A stretch of DNA of 64,000 nt, taken from NCBI GenBank assembly GCA_035771175.1, contig CM069593.1, positions 3,466,461 to 3,530,460 of the forward strand, given 5' to 3'. This document shows positions 21,870 to 32,759 of this stretch, piece after piece (position 1 is the first letter of the stretch; the number at the start of each line of letters is the position of its first letter). Under the pieces are notes generated by a model. It saw only the letters and a list, made by a program, of their open reading frames with translations, had not been told where the DNA came from and ran no database searches. Made by a program: the position numbers and the translations under genes. The stretch is from Paratinospora sagittata (lineage: Eukaryota; Streptophyta; Magnoliopsida; Ranunculales; Menispermaceae).

Positions 21870-22892
21870 GCAGCATCTAGCATCACAGTTCCTGATGCAG
21901 AATCTCCATGCAGAAGTACTACCCAAGAGATGATGAAGATTAGTCATGAGAAGAACAAGCAATCTGATGTGGTTCGTGAAGGGATGGTGATGAAGAAGAT
22001 ATTGATGATGAACCCTAGTTTTGCATTAGATCTGAAGCTTTCAAACAAGGAATCCATTAATATTAACGGGTCAAAGCTTGAACTCAATCTAAATAGAACT
22101 GGGCATGATGATCATAACATGGAAAATATAGCAGCTTCTACTACTTCAAAACAGCCTGGTGCAGGTAATAACAATAGTAGTAATAATAATAATAATAATA
22201 ATGCAATATCTAGTATTGATGATGATCATCATGGCATGATGATCAATAACACTAATGTTGGTGGCAAGAAGGCAGAATCCAAGGTTTTCTTCTGCAACTT
22301 TTGTAGAAGAAAATTTTACAGTTCTCAAGCACTGGGTGGGCATCAAAATGCGCATAAACGCGAGCGAAGCTTGGCAAAACGAGGGCAAGGGGGCGGCGGC
22401 AGCGATCCAATGGGTCTTGGATACCATCATCCTTATTACTCATATCCATATTCAAGTATGCATGCTGCAGGTTTCTCTCATCATCATGTTCATGGGTCTA
22501 TTGGCATGAGGATGCATTCAACAATGCATAGACCATATTTTCCATGGTCTCTTAGGTATGGTGCCCATGGTGGTGGATGGTCATCATCATCGTCATCATC
22601 ATCCATGCAATTACCAGCAAATATTAATGGTTCTCAATCTGCATTTGGTGGGATCAGAATGACTATGAATGATCATGATCATCGTACTTATGCAAATGGT
22701 ACTGGATTACAAACTCAAGGATTAATAAGGCCTAGTTTGATCAGATCATCGTGTGATATTCCAGCAACAGCTAATATTATTGGATCAATAAATAATGGAG
22801 ATTGTTCTAAAAGTACAGGTGATGATCATTTAGAATCAGTTCATCTGAAGGGACAATCAGAACCAAAGCTTGATTTGACTTTGAAGCTTTGA
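21840..22892 (+). CDS. C2H2 zinc-finger/EAR transcriptional repressor (ZFP4/ZFP1-like), gene 1
   Basis: An intronless 350-aa protein. A single plant Q-type finger has Cys152, Cys155, His168 and His172 with the signature QALGGHQNAHK. There are two LxLxL repressor-type motifs: an internal LDLKL...LELNL pair (about 63-85) and the C-terminal LDLTLKL. The N-terminus is a His run (MDHYHHHHHS), and an Asn run lies at about 110-121. Single-finger, EAR-ended proteins of this group are nuclear repressors, in Arabidopsis linked to hormone signalling and trichome or epidermal development; the target here is unknown. The first ~10 codons are exactly the part copied in the upstream array. A paralogue lies at 25642. 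Confidence 0.95.
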   Translation: MDHYHHHHHSAASSITVPDAESPCRSTTQEMMKISHEKNKQSDVVREGMVMKKILMMNPSFALDLKLSNKESININGSKLELNLNRTGHDDHNMENIAASTTSKQPGAGNNNSSNNNNNNNAISSIDDDHHGMMINNTNVGGKKAESKVFFCNFCRRKFYSSQALGGHQNAHKRERSLAKRGQGGGGSDPMGLGYHHPYYSYPYSSMHAAGFSHHHVHGSIGMRMHSTMHRPYFPWSLRYGAHGGGWSSSSSSSSMQLPANINGSQSAFGGIRMTMNDHDHRTYANGTGLQTQGLIRPSLIRSSCDIPATANIIGSINNGDCSKSTGDDHLESVHLKGQSEPKLDLTLKL

Positions 22893-25525
22893 TTGAAATT
22901 TTCCAAAAAATAAAATAAAATTATCTTCTTAAATTATTGTATTTTGTTTGAAACGATAAAGAAGGTTGGCTGTAGCTAGCTAGTTTTTTTTTCTTCTCTT
23001 TTTAATCTTTTATGTAACTTGTAATTAATTACAGCACTTCAATATATATGTTGCTCCCTTTGTTGTACATGAAATTTTCTGATTTTTTATTTTATTGTAG
23101 ATATATTTAGGAGTGTTCATCCTATCGATCAATTACGACAGTAATAAATCAAAGAACCCAACATGAATCATGCAGGTTGGATTACATTTGCAAATAAAAT
23201 TGGATTTCGTAAGTTAATTGTAGGAATTTGTAAATTGATTAGTTCAGATTGGATCACACACTTGAAAAAAAAAATCTAGACCTCGACCAATATAATAAAA
23301 AAACAACTAATAATTTATATGACATGAAAATATTTTATAAGATTTAATTGTAGATTTCATGGATTAAAATATAGACTAGCCTGACCCAAGCCAAATCGAA
23401 GTCATAAGAATTAATTGGGTTGGGTTGGTTTTTTATAGGAGCTCGTCGACATGACTTTATTAAGTCCGGTTGATATTTGAGCAAAACACAAACCATTTAC
23501 AGTAAAAAGTATTGTTTGTGTATAACTAAATGACCCTTCCATTTTGTGAACTCTATCTTATGATCTATGTTAAAAGCTATATTAAATATTTGTATTTCAC
23601 TTTAATAAGTTGAAAGTTCATATTGCTACTTTTGTTTTTTAGAAGATTATAATTTTTTTACTCTTTTTGTATATTTTGCCAATAATATTATCAATCATTA
23701 GAACATGTAGATATACATAAAAGCGGGCAAAAATTATGATGACAAGAGCCCCTCACAATTAAAATCATAAAGGGCCCGACAACAAGATCATAGAAAACTA
23801 ACAATCATGATTGCCCGATTATTTTGTTGGTAGAGGGATTTGAACTCTTCCCACTTATAAAAGGGGAAAGCACACATATACCAACCAAGGCAAGAGCTAA
23901 TTGGGTATGATAAGAGTAAAATCTATATAAGTAAACTACAAATAAGAGTTCTCTAAAAAAAAAAAAAAGAAGAAGAAACCCTACAAATAACGGTAAAATC
24001 CAACTTTTTTTCTTATTTTTTGTTTCCTACCCGGTATCCACATCCTTTAGGTAAGACTAATTTGTGTTCGAGCACTATAGAATGTCTTTCAGTTCTATAT
24101 ATATGTAATTAGGAAAACAAAAAAAGAGTAAAAATCGCATTACAAAAAGTAAGTTAAAAAATGTTACTCCAACTTAAATATATCACAACTGATACGCTAT
24201 GCTCAATTTAAGAAAGACCTAAAAGTGGAAATAAATCTCGATGGCTACTTTTCTTGAAAAAAAAAAAAAGAAAATCTCTATGGCTACGAATCCAAATAAG
24301 ATTTTAGTATCAGAAGCTTTGAATGGAGCCTATCTTTGGATTAAATCTTCCATGTTTATTAAGAGTTTTTTCATTGTTAATTTCAAAGGGAGCAGTTGAA
24401 GAGATCTACCCTTGCCAGAAAACTAATAAAGAAATTGTTGAATCCAACGGCTAAAAATACTCGACCAGATTGAACTGTATCTTTGATTTTATGCTTAATA
24501 TTAACTAATTAAATCCCTTAGTTACATTACCAACTAAATATTTTTTAAGCTAGGGTCTCCTTGTTGGGGAGGGCAAATTAAGGCATAATAAGCATTGATT
24601 GTTCGTAGTTACTTTAATAATGAAGAATGTTATTATAACAGTACCTACATAGTACATATGTAATAGAGACGCAATTTATGCTACTAAATATCAAAATGAT
24701 ATATACATAACCATGTTGGCGAGCTATGGTGATATAAACACATTCTTAAACATGAGTTAGAGGTATTTACTATATTAAGTTATTACATGTTTCGATACTA
24801 ATATTAAATCACCTATCATTTACGAGTTTATCGTGCATGAAAGGTACTTAATATTACTCAACTTAAAGAGGACTTTTCTCTCCCATTTGTATCTCATTGA
24901 AATAGGTCATTTTTCTCCCATTTGCAATGATCCCAAAAAAATAAAATAAAAAAAAACCTATGGATATTTATGCTATTCTTATATCAAATTATGAATTTTT
25001 CGAACGGTTCATGCCATTTTTTTTTTCTTTTTAGGACCCTTCCTTGAACTGTTGGTATCATTGATTATATCGAAAAAAAATAAAAATAAATGATAGTGGT
25101 TGGCTCTTAAGCACATGTTATGATAACTCTATGTAGTAAATTAAAAACAAAAAATTGTCTTTGAAAAATAGTAATACAAAAGTGTTGTGTGACAAACATT
25201 TGTGCTTCATACATATATATATGGTAACTCTTTAATTATATGAGATGTATGTTGGTAGGTGAGATTGCCTTATATATTTTTGTTTCTTCTATTAAAAGGA
25301 GACTAGGAAGAAGATGAACTTAAAGGAAACTAAAAGAAAGAAAAAAAGGGAAAGATGATTAGAAGGTAACCCGCAAAGCCATTAAATTTTCTGATTGTGT
25401 CCTAATCTTTTCTTTTCACTGTAGGTTCTTCTCAAAATGACTATTATATATAAGAATCATGCAATAACTACACACAAAGATAACTTCAAATCAAAACAAG
25501 ATGCACTATATATCCTTTTTTCATT
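22893..25525. other. intergenic DNA between the two zinc-finger genes
   Basis: No gene is visible. At about 23108-23470 a degenerate repeat begins TAGGAGTGTTCATCC and includes GGTTGGGTTGGTT, like decayed TAGGGGTG-type MITEs, but its second end is not found. A minus-strand SINE-like element is listed separately. The rest is AT-rich single-copy-looking DNA. Confidence 0.5.
23768..23905 (-). mobile_element. SINE-like element
   Basis: On the minus strand TAGCTCTTGCCTTGGTTGG resembles an A box and GGGAAGAGTTCAAATCC a B box, about 40 bases apart. This fits a short tRNA-derived SINE. The ends were not resolved. Confidence 0.5.
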
Positions 25526-25533
25526 TATAAATA
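25526..25533 (+). promoter_or_regulatory. TATA box of zinc-finger gene 2
   Basis: TATAAATA lies 109 bases upstream of the chosen ATG, followed by a CT-rich leader (CTCCTCTTCCTCC). It bears no resemblance to the gene 1 array promoter, so the duplicate genes no longer share control DNA. Confidence 0.6.
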
Positions 25534-25641
25534 CCCAATCTCCTCTTCCTCCTAAACTCACCATTAATCTGATTCTGTTCTTCATCCTCAAGATTCGTGT
25601 CTGCTAGTTAAGATCAATTGATCCATTTTCTTCTTATTGCC

Positions 25642-26520
25642 ATGGAAGCCACTCCAAAGACGAATCATGACCAAAAGAACAAAGAAGTTATAGCAGTAGA
25701 AGATGAAGAAAACACGAACAACAAGTCCGAAAACCCTGAATTGGATCTGGAGTTGGCAACAAAAGAACCAAACGCTGCAGATTCTTCAAAACAACCGGGA
25801 CGTAAGGATAATCGGGTTTTTACCTGCAAGTATTGTAGAAGGAAATTTGAGAGTTCTCAAGCACTGGGAGGGCATCAAAATGCTCATAAACATGAACGAA
25901 GACTCGTGAGAAAGGGCTTTATGGATCCAATGTATCTTGGATTACCTTATTATCATCATCCCATGTATTCATCATCAAGCACGTCATCAAGTAGTAATTT
26001 TTCTCCATTCCACTCTCATATGGAGAGATCTTATGGCATGTTGAGGATGCATTCATCAATGGGTAGGATGCCATATACTCCATGGTCATCGCTTAGATAT
26101 CATGTTCGTCGTGGAAGCCATACCGGTGGACGGCCAAGTCATAGTACTGCTCCTATAAGTAGTACTGGTTTAGTACAAAATAATGCAAATATTTCCTCAC
26201 AGTTACCTATTAATAATATTAGCCTGAATAGTAATACTACTACTGGACTTAGAACAACAAGAATGTTAATGAATGAAACTGCAGGTTATAATGCAGCCAT
26301 TAGTGGTGGCTTGCAGCATCAGGTACAGGGAATGGTGCCAATTATAAGGGTCAACAACAACTTTGGAGGCAACACAGGAGCAAGAGTTCTTTCTTATACT
26401 AATCTGCTTATTGCAGGCAATAATAATATTAATCAGCAAATTGATGGAGATTATAATATTCTCAGATCAGTTAGTGGCCGTGTAGCTGAGAAAGAAATGG
26501 ATTTGACTTTGAAGCTTTGA
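25642..26520 (+). CDS. C2H2 zinc-finger/EAR transcriptional repressor, gene 2 (paralogue)
   Basis: An intronless 292-aa protein starting at ATG 25642 (MEATPKTN). The frame is open a little further upstream but has no ATG there. The finger is Cys62, Cys65, His78, His82 with QALGGHQNAHKHER, nearly identical to gene 1 (QALGGHQNAHKRER). An LxLxL-like PELDLELA is near residue 35 and the C-terminus is MDLTLKL. Shared blocks after the finger (GMLRMHSSMGR against GMRMHSTMHR) show that the two genes are tandem duplicates. Predicted nuclear repressor; no target can be read from the sequence. Confidence 0.94.
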   Translation: MEATPKTNHDQKNKEVIAVEDEENTNNKSENPELDLELATKEPNAADSSKQPGRKDNRVFTCKYCRRKFESSQALGGHQNAHKHERRLVRKGFMDPMYLGLPYYHHPMYSSSSTSSSSNFSPFHSHMERSYGMLRMHSSMGRMPYTPWSSLRYHVRRGSHTGGRPSHSTAPISSTGLVQNNANISSQLPINNISLNSNTTTGLRTTRMLMNETAGYNAAISGGLQHQVQGMVPIIRVNNNFGGNTGARVLSYTNLLIAGNNNINQQIDGDYNILRSVSGRVAEKEMDLTLKL

Positions 26521-28300
26521 TGATGATGATTTTTGTTTTTTATGTGGCCCTTTTGCTGTTGTTGTGTTTTACTCGCATAGTTTTCTTGATTATGTGTCTC
26601 TTTTTTTAGGCTGGAATAGATTGAAGGAATTTTCCTAGGTTTTTATTGCTTTTATTTATTTATGTGATTGTTGTTGTTTGTTTCAGAATTTCACTGTATA
26701 TATGACAATATTTGGAGTACCTTATTTATTTATTTATTTATTTTCAGTGTGATTAATATTGAATTTAGATTTTATTTAGATGATGTATAGGGGATGCAAA
26801 AGTATAATCCTTTCAAGTTTAGTTAAATTACTATTATTTTCTGTAAGTTGGAAACTACGTGTTCCCCAAAGTGAGTGCATAGGCATAGGCATAAACTCAG
26901 ACTCAAAATCGATATTTCGTCCCTCAACCATAATTTATACCTCACTTCACAACCAATAAGACTGCCCAACTTTTGGGTTAAATTACTCTTCATATATATT
27001 ACACAGCTTTCAAGGTCATTCAAAATTCAAGGGATAGGTTGTTCATCATTTGCAAGCTAGGTTAAGTGGGTGGATTATTAATCTATTTACATAAGCTCAA
27101 ATGACTGCTTAAAATGAGAAAATAAGCAGCCACATTCTGGTTGATCTAAATATGGAATGAATTGTACTTTAATATCCAGCTAATTCTATGATTTTGAGTT
27201 CATAAATAGGACAAAATGAAGATTTCTTGTTGAGATTTAGATTCAAGTTTCCAATTTTGTATACTTTCTAATTAAGGATGAAAGTCAGATATATCAAGAA
27301 GGTAAATTTTATATATATATATATATATAGCTTGTCTTTCTCTTCTTACTTAGGGTTAAAGGAAATTACTCAAACTAGGAAATGACATGCATCCAACTCG
27401 CATGGTTTCCTTTGGTAGATTTCAATCATTTTACCCTTTAAAAAAAAAAAAAAACTTAGATTATTAGCTATCTCTTGATAGTATAGAATTTACAAATTTA
27501 AATTAAATATACAAGAATAACAGTTTTGTTGTAAATATGTTGAATCTTCAAATAATATATGTATTTAAATGATACATGTATCTAAGTTGTATAAATACGT
27601 ATGTATATGTATCCTGCATGAATCACGTAGGAGCACAGTTACTCATATATGTGTGAGCATAGTTACCCATCCATTTTTTAAAACACATTCAATCCATTGA
27701 AATATATAATATATAGTTCTATCATTACAATTAAAATATAAAATACATTATTACATTCAATAATAAGAATACTAAAAGAGATTGACATGAAATTTTTTAA
27801 CATGTTTTCCATTCAAAGCCTTTTTTAAGATAATTTTTTATGTACCTGAATAAAAATTAAAAGCAAGTTCAAAGAATATTTTAATCATGTTCCTATATAT
27901 TTAAAACGTAGGGTTATAAGAAAAATGACAGTATTACCCTCAAGTTCAGTTTGGTTCGGGTTAAATTTAGTTTTTTAATGTCTAAACCAAAAATTGAACC
28001 GAACCAATCGATTTTTTCATTCTTTAAATCGAAAATCGAACCAAACTTTACAAAAACGGAACTGATCACATCAGTTTGGTTTGATTTTTCGATTTGATCG
28101 GTCTCGATGAACACCCGTACTCTAAACATCTCTTTATACACATAAACATATATAAATAGAAAATACATTATTAAATTTTAGAAAAAAGATGGTGGAAAAT
28201 TTAATAACACGTGTCAATTAAATTAATCGACACATGTCGACTTCATATATGAGACATGGACGCCCCCGATTGAAGAACACATCTTTAAAGTCCATGCTCG
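26521..28300. other. intergenic DNA, no gene recognised
   Basis: AT-rich, with a (TA)n run at 27308-27329. At about 27940-28118 a block rich in AACCGAACC/GGTTCGGTT ends GATGAACACCCGTA, like the right end of a TAGGGGTG/CACCC-type MITE whose left end is missing. An ACACGTGT site is at 28207-28214. Confidence 0.45.
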
Positions 28301-28317
28301 TTTCGGAGCCCCCTTAA

Positions 28318-28430
28318 TAGGATGTAAGTTAAGATTTCTTCTCTCTACTTTGTTCTGTTCTGTTCTCCTTAATCGTTGTTAGGTAATGGATTAATGAACG
28401 ATCAGATCAAATCATTTGAAGTTTTTCTTA
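28318..28430 (+). pseudogene. isolated MED15 intron-1 fragment
   Basis: Starting at the exon-1 splice remnant (GGATGTAAG), this stretch (TTTGTTCTGTTCTGTTCTCC, TTAATGAACGATCAGATC, CATTTGAAGTTTTTC) matches fragment B at 32762-32905. It shows that another MED15 copy once lay here. Confidence 0.6.
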
Positions 28431-28439
28431 ACGAGACGC

Positions 28440-28947
28440 TGGATTTTAAGGCGAATAGGCGGGCCCACTCACATAACTGATCCACGGAACCGTCAATGAC
28501 CGACACATATATATACTCTGATCAAACCATTAGACATCGATCAACGTAGTCAAGGCGCTCTCCTCCCTTAATATTACTATAATGGGAAATGCAAATTTTA
28601 TCGTAGATTTTGTAAGTATACGTTAAACTACACATATAAATATTTATAATATATTTTTAAATATATAATAAATAATTTAATAAATATATGTATAGTGAAA
28701 CCTGTAATTACACTTGTAATCATTTTTTTATTATAATATCTTCGTTTATTAGTCTTTTTTTTTAATGCTCGGACAGCCTGCTCGACCATATTCTCTCAGC
28801 TCGAACTTGGGGTTTTCTATTTTCTTCTTCGTCGAGAGGGTTTTCTACGGTTTTTCTTCTTCTTCTCTAGTTCGCTTCGATCGTTTTTTTTTTTTTTTTT
28901 ATTATTTTAATTGAAGTTGCAGAAAACGTTTTCGGTGTTTGATTTCA
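28440..28947 (+). promoter_or_regulatory. MED15-type promoter and leader of copy A
   Basis: GGGCCCACTCACAT, GATCCACGGAACCGT, TAGTCAAGGCGCT and TGCTCGGACAGCCTG align with 55812-56148 upstream of the intact MED15 gene, so promoter and leader were duplicated with the coding part. Copy A carries an extra ~150 bp AT-rich insertion at about 28582-28732 that the intact gene lacks. Confidence 0.75.
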
Positions 28948-31167
28948 ATGGATAACAATAATTGGAGACCGGTTCAACCGGAACCCGAAGTCTCCGATTG
29001 GAGAACCCAACTCCAACCCGATTATCGTTCGAGAATCGTTAATAAGATGTAAGCTAACGTTTCTTCTCTCTCTTATCTATCTTATGATTTTTTAGTCCTG
29101 TAATTCTGTTGCTTCATCGTTATTTCTAGACTGTAGAGGAGTTCAATTACTTTGTTAGGGAAAGGGTTAATGAATGTTAATCTATTGATTTGTTAAATTA
29201 ATTGTAGAGTTTGTCCAGAATTAGAGATTTGGTGGTTGTTATATTGCTGATTTTGAGGCTACTTGTATTCTAGGGCATGTTGTTTTGCATATAGAAACAA
29301 TGTTAGTAGTTAAATAGTTAGTTGTATAACTAGCTCCATCACTGTATCACACTCTCGGGGAGGTATCGGGTCCGTTCTTGACCCATTAATCCCGCTCACC
29401 CTTAGGGTGAGGCAGTGGCAAGAGTTGAATTCGGAACCTTAGGGTTCTAAAGCCACCTCTTTATTAACTGCACCAACTCCATGTTGGCATGATGGTAGTC
29501 TCATCAGGAGTATGTTACTAAAGTTTCTGGTTTTTTGGTCAAGGGTGTTGAAATTGCGTTGATTTTTTATTTTTTTATTAGCCTTAAAATAGCATGGATA
29601 GAAATAATTAAGAAAGATATAACTGTTTTTTAATTAAATATCGACTTAGCCCTAAATTGAACAGAGTGGAGGAAGCGTTTTCAACGGATAACAATAATTG
29701 GAGACCGGCTCAACCGGAACCCGAAGTCTCCGATTGGAGAACCCAACTTCAACCTGATTCTCGTTCGAGAATTGTTAATAAGATGTAAGCTAACGTTTCT
29801 TCTCTCTCTCTCTCTCTTATCTATCTTCTTCATCTTTATCTGTTTTTTTTTTGTTTTTTTGTTTTTTTGATTGATTTGTTGGATCGGTGCATGAATTGGT
29901 AGTTCTGTAATTCTGTTACTTCATCGTTGTTTTGAGACTGTGGATGAGTTCAATTGTTAGGGAAAGGGTTAATGAATGTTAAGCTTTTGATTTGTTAAAT
30001 TAATTGTGGAGTTTGTCCAGAATTGTTGATTTTGAGGCTACTTGTATTTTAGGGCATGTTGTTTTGGGTATTGGATGCGAAAATTCTTTATTTGAACCTC
30101 CCTTCACATGTTTGCACTTAAACATCTGATACCTCTAGGTTATGATGGCAGTCTCGTCAGGAGTATGTTACTGAAGTTTCTGATTTTTTGTTCAAGGGTG
30201 TTGAAATTGCGTTGATTTTTTTTTTCTGTGTTAGGTATTTAATTACGGAGGTAGAGGTAGACCTAAAATAGCATGGATAGAAATAATTAAGAAAGATATA
30301 ACTGTTTTTTAATTAAATATCGTCTTAGTCCTAAATAGAACAGAGTGGAGGAAGCGGATTCATGTAGCCAATCCTATGCAGTTAGAAAAAGACTTAGTTG
30401 AGTTGAGATTTATTGATTCTTTACTTTAGAACTGAAATCATTTTGTCTTTAGTTGTATCGTATGGATAGGATTGGTTCGTAGTTAAGATTTCCTACTTAT
30501 TATTTGTGCATGCTTAGAATGGAGACTTTGAAGAAACACCTCCCAATTTCGGGTCCTGAGGGATTGCTTGAGCTTCAGAAAATTGCTATAAGATTTGAAG
30601 AGAAGATTTACACTGCTGCTCTCAACCAGGTATGTCCGTTACTCAAATGGTGTATCCTGTTTGTACTTTAAATATTATTTACTTTATCTTGTTCTAGTAA
30701 GGCTTATAACTATACTAAATTTATAATTTTCAGTCTGATTATCTGAGGAAAATATCTTTGAAGATGCTCGCAATGGAGACAAAATCTCAAAATACTAGTG
30801 TGACTAATCCCTTGCAATCAGCCTCCACTGTTACTAACCAAACTCTTGCAGATTCAGGTAACAATATGAATGAGCTAAGTGCATTTGTCTTATTTATTGT
30901 GCAAATCACTTTTCGCCTGGTGTATTTTTGACATATTTCTTTTTGTTTTTCCAATACTTGACATTCATGACAGTAGAATAAGATTTTCAGTTTCTTTTAT
31001 AATTTTAGATGTTCCTCACATTATGCGTGTTTGTTTATGCTGGTTGCTTTAAATTTATTGACAAATTTTCCTTTCATAATTGTTAATATGTTTTTTGGTC
31101 CATCTATTATTATGATGGCCTCAGATTTATTCATTTTTTCACACCTAATGAGGAATCTGATTTGTTG

Positions 31168-31234
<67 letters not shown>

Positions 31235-31964
31235 ACAGAATGTTCATTTTTCTGATTTATTTTCTGTTTTTTTATTTGTTCCTGTAGGATCTCATGGTAT
31301 GCAGCCCCAAGTGCGCAACCAAGGGAACCAGTCCAATCGGACTCAGGCACGACAGCAGCTGTTGTTACAAAATCCCATTACATCAGCTGGGATTCAAAGT
31401 TCTGCTGGTTTTCCTTCTGCACTTCCATCACTTAGTGGTCTTACCCAGACCTCTGTGCCAAGTGCTGTTGGTCAGAGCTCAGGCTTGCAGAATATTTCAG
31501 GAATTCCTCAAAACTCTGTTGGTAATTCAGTGGGACAAGGGGTACCTTCAAATATGTTTGCCAGTACACAGAGGCAGATTCCAGGGAGGCAACTCCCACA
31601 ACAGAACCAGCAGCAGCCTTCAAATGCACCCCCATATAATTTTTATCAGCAGCAACAGTTACAACATCAGATTTTGAAGCATAAATTCCAGCAGGGGAAT
31701 ATTCCTCATTCAGTCATGCAATCACACATCCAGCAGCAGCAGAATCTGTTGGAGCCAACCCAGCTGCAATCTTCTCAGCAGCCTTCCCTAATGCAAATGT
31801 CATCAAGTCTCCAGTCTACCCAACCCAGTCTTCAGCAGACGCAGCCATCAATGCTTCAATCAGATGTGCACCCTGGCATTCAACAAATAAGTACATGGAG
31901 TTATTTGCTACTTTTTTGTTATCATAAACATAGATTGGCTATTACTATGTTACTTATTTGCTGA
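28948..31964 (+). CDS. truncated MED15-like, KIX-only protein (copy A)
   Basis: Exons 28948-29048, 30518-30629, 30734-30857 and 31288-31964 join in frame to 337 aa (MDNNNWRPVQPEP start, stop at 31962-31964). Exons 1-3 encode the KIX domain (about 18-95), which in MED15 binds transactivators; exon 4 gives the first part of the Gln-rich region. After codons for HPGIQQ (31884) it departs from MED15 and adds 26 unrelated residues (ISTWSYLLL...). It therefore lacks the C-terminal Mediator-anchoring part. No frameshift or premature stop was found and the promoter is conserved, so a soluble activator-binding competitor is plausible (inference). Alternatively it is a young pseudogene. A second exon 1 lies inside its first intron. 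Confidence 0.75.
29345..29490 (-). mobile_element. SINE-like element in copy A intron 1
   Basis: On the minus strand GTTGGTGCAGTTAATAAAG and GGTTCCGAATTCAACTC fit degenerate A and B boxes, followed by CACTGCCTCACCC. The element is absent from the same intron of the intact gene, so it post-dates the duplication or was lost there. Confidence 0.45.
29580..29677 (+). mobile_element. RTE-type LINE 3' remnant (copy A, first)
   Basis: AAAATAGCATGGATAGAAATAATTAAG and CAGAGTGGAGGAAGCG encode the eroded ITWIEIIKKD...AEWRK end of a plant RTE-like reverse transcriptase. The match stops abruptly at GGAAGCG, where the duplicated exon 1 begins. Confidence 0.75.
29684..29784 (+). pseudogene. second, tandem copy of MED15 exon 1 with ACG for ATG
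   Basis: 101 bases, the same length as the other MED15 first exons here and ending at the same GATGTAAG donor. Its start codon reads ACG (TCAACGGATAAC). It lies 736 bp downstream of the ATG-bearing copy and is followed by the same intron-1 sequence, so exon 1 plus part of intron 1 was duplicated in tandem. It has a donor but no obvious acceptor, so it could act only as an alternative first exon with non-AUG initiation. Confidence 0.85.
30245..30405 (+). mobile_element. RTE-type LINE 3' remnant (copy A, second)
   Basis: GGAGGTAGAGGTAGACCTAAAATAGC through CAGAGTGGAGGAAGCGGATTC and AAAGACTTAGTTGAGTTGAG is the full eroded 3' tail. The same remnant sits at the same place in copy C (43205-43372) and the intact gene (56711-56862), so it inserted before the MED15 duplications. 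Confidence 0.8.
31171..31232 (+). repeat. (CT)31 microsatellite in copy A intron 3
   Basis: An uninterrupted CT run about 55 bases before the exon 4 acceptor. The intact MED15 gene has (CT)n at the same position (57631-57688) at a different length. Confidence 0.95.
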
Positions 31965-32350
31965 TACTCTTCTGAAACACAAAGTTAATAGTTACTTTCT
32001 TTGTTTGGGTTTATGGTTTTCTGACATATTTGTGTTTGTTGTTCATTTTGTCCAGGCCAGATGGTTGACTAAATTATCTGCAATCTCAAGCTTACAAAGC
32101 TCAAAAGGCTTATTATAAACTAGAGGGGCACCCAATGCTCTTGCCTTACTAGTCAAGTGTGTTGTATATAGATTTGTATCTATGTGCTTGTGTTTCATAA
32201 CTCATAAGTTCTGCTGCCAGCCCTTCCCAGTGCTTAAAAGTTTCATGTCTCTGGTTTGTGGATCCAAAGATTAAGGGCTTATAAACTTTTGTCAGATGGT
32301 TAACTGAAAATTTGATGTTGTGATGGAATATATAAATCTAGCAGACTCTA
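31938..32350 (+). repeat. copy A 3' tail, duplicated at 53270-53640
   Basis: GAAACACAAAGTTAATAG, TTTCTGACATATTTGTGTT, GACTAAATTATCTGCA and GGTTAACTGAAAATTTGATG match the block downstream of copy D, and part recurs at 55490-55610. It is non-coding, and marks the 3' edge of an older duplicated MED15 block. Confidence 0.7.
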
Positions 32351-32755
32351 AATCGTAGTAACTAGTAATGGTCCTCTTCTCCCCTTTTTATTTTTATGGC
32401 TAAATTTTATGGTATTTATCTTTTAAAATTTTTTGGTGTGAATTTAATAGATATGAGTGTTCTTAATATCTATACCCAACCCATGTATCCTTGATGGAAG
32501 AAAAGATTGTTAAAATGCAGCAAAGTGAAAATTTGAATAAGGGTGCGACTCGTTTGTGATTTGAATACAACTTTTTGTATTTTGACATAATAAAAAAAAA
32601 TACAGTTTTTTATATTGAAAATTTTGAAAACATGGAAAATAATCTTAAAGTAATTTTTAAAGATTTTATGCTAATAAAAATATTTTAAAATTTTTACTTT
32701 CAGAATGTGATTTTAAAATTTTAAAATCATATGTGACCTTAAAAGATCCCATTAT
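32351..32755. other. AT-rich spacer with a MITE-like stretch
   Basis: 32530-32740 is AT-rich with GATTTGAATACAACTTTTTGTATT and runs of AAATTTT, similar in texture to the MITEs at 52092 and 54905. No clear terminal repeats are seen and no coding content. Confidence 0.3.
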
Positions 32756-32759
32756 TTGT

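Noticed and set aside
25618..25641. Upstream extension of zinc-finger gene 2
   Set aside because: The extra 8 codons begin at TTG; the first ATG is 25642, which gives a normal N-terminus.
31021..31350. Minus frame rich in RERERE (and the copy at 57475-57834)
   Set aside because: Reads through the (CT)n microsatellite on the opposite strand; not a gene.
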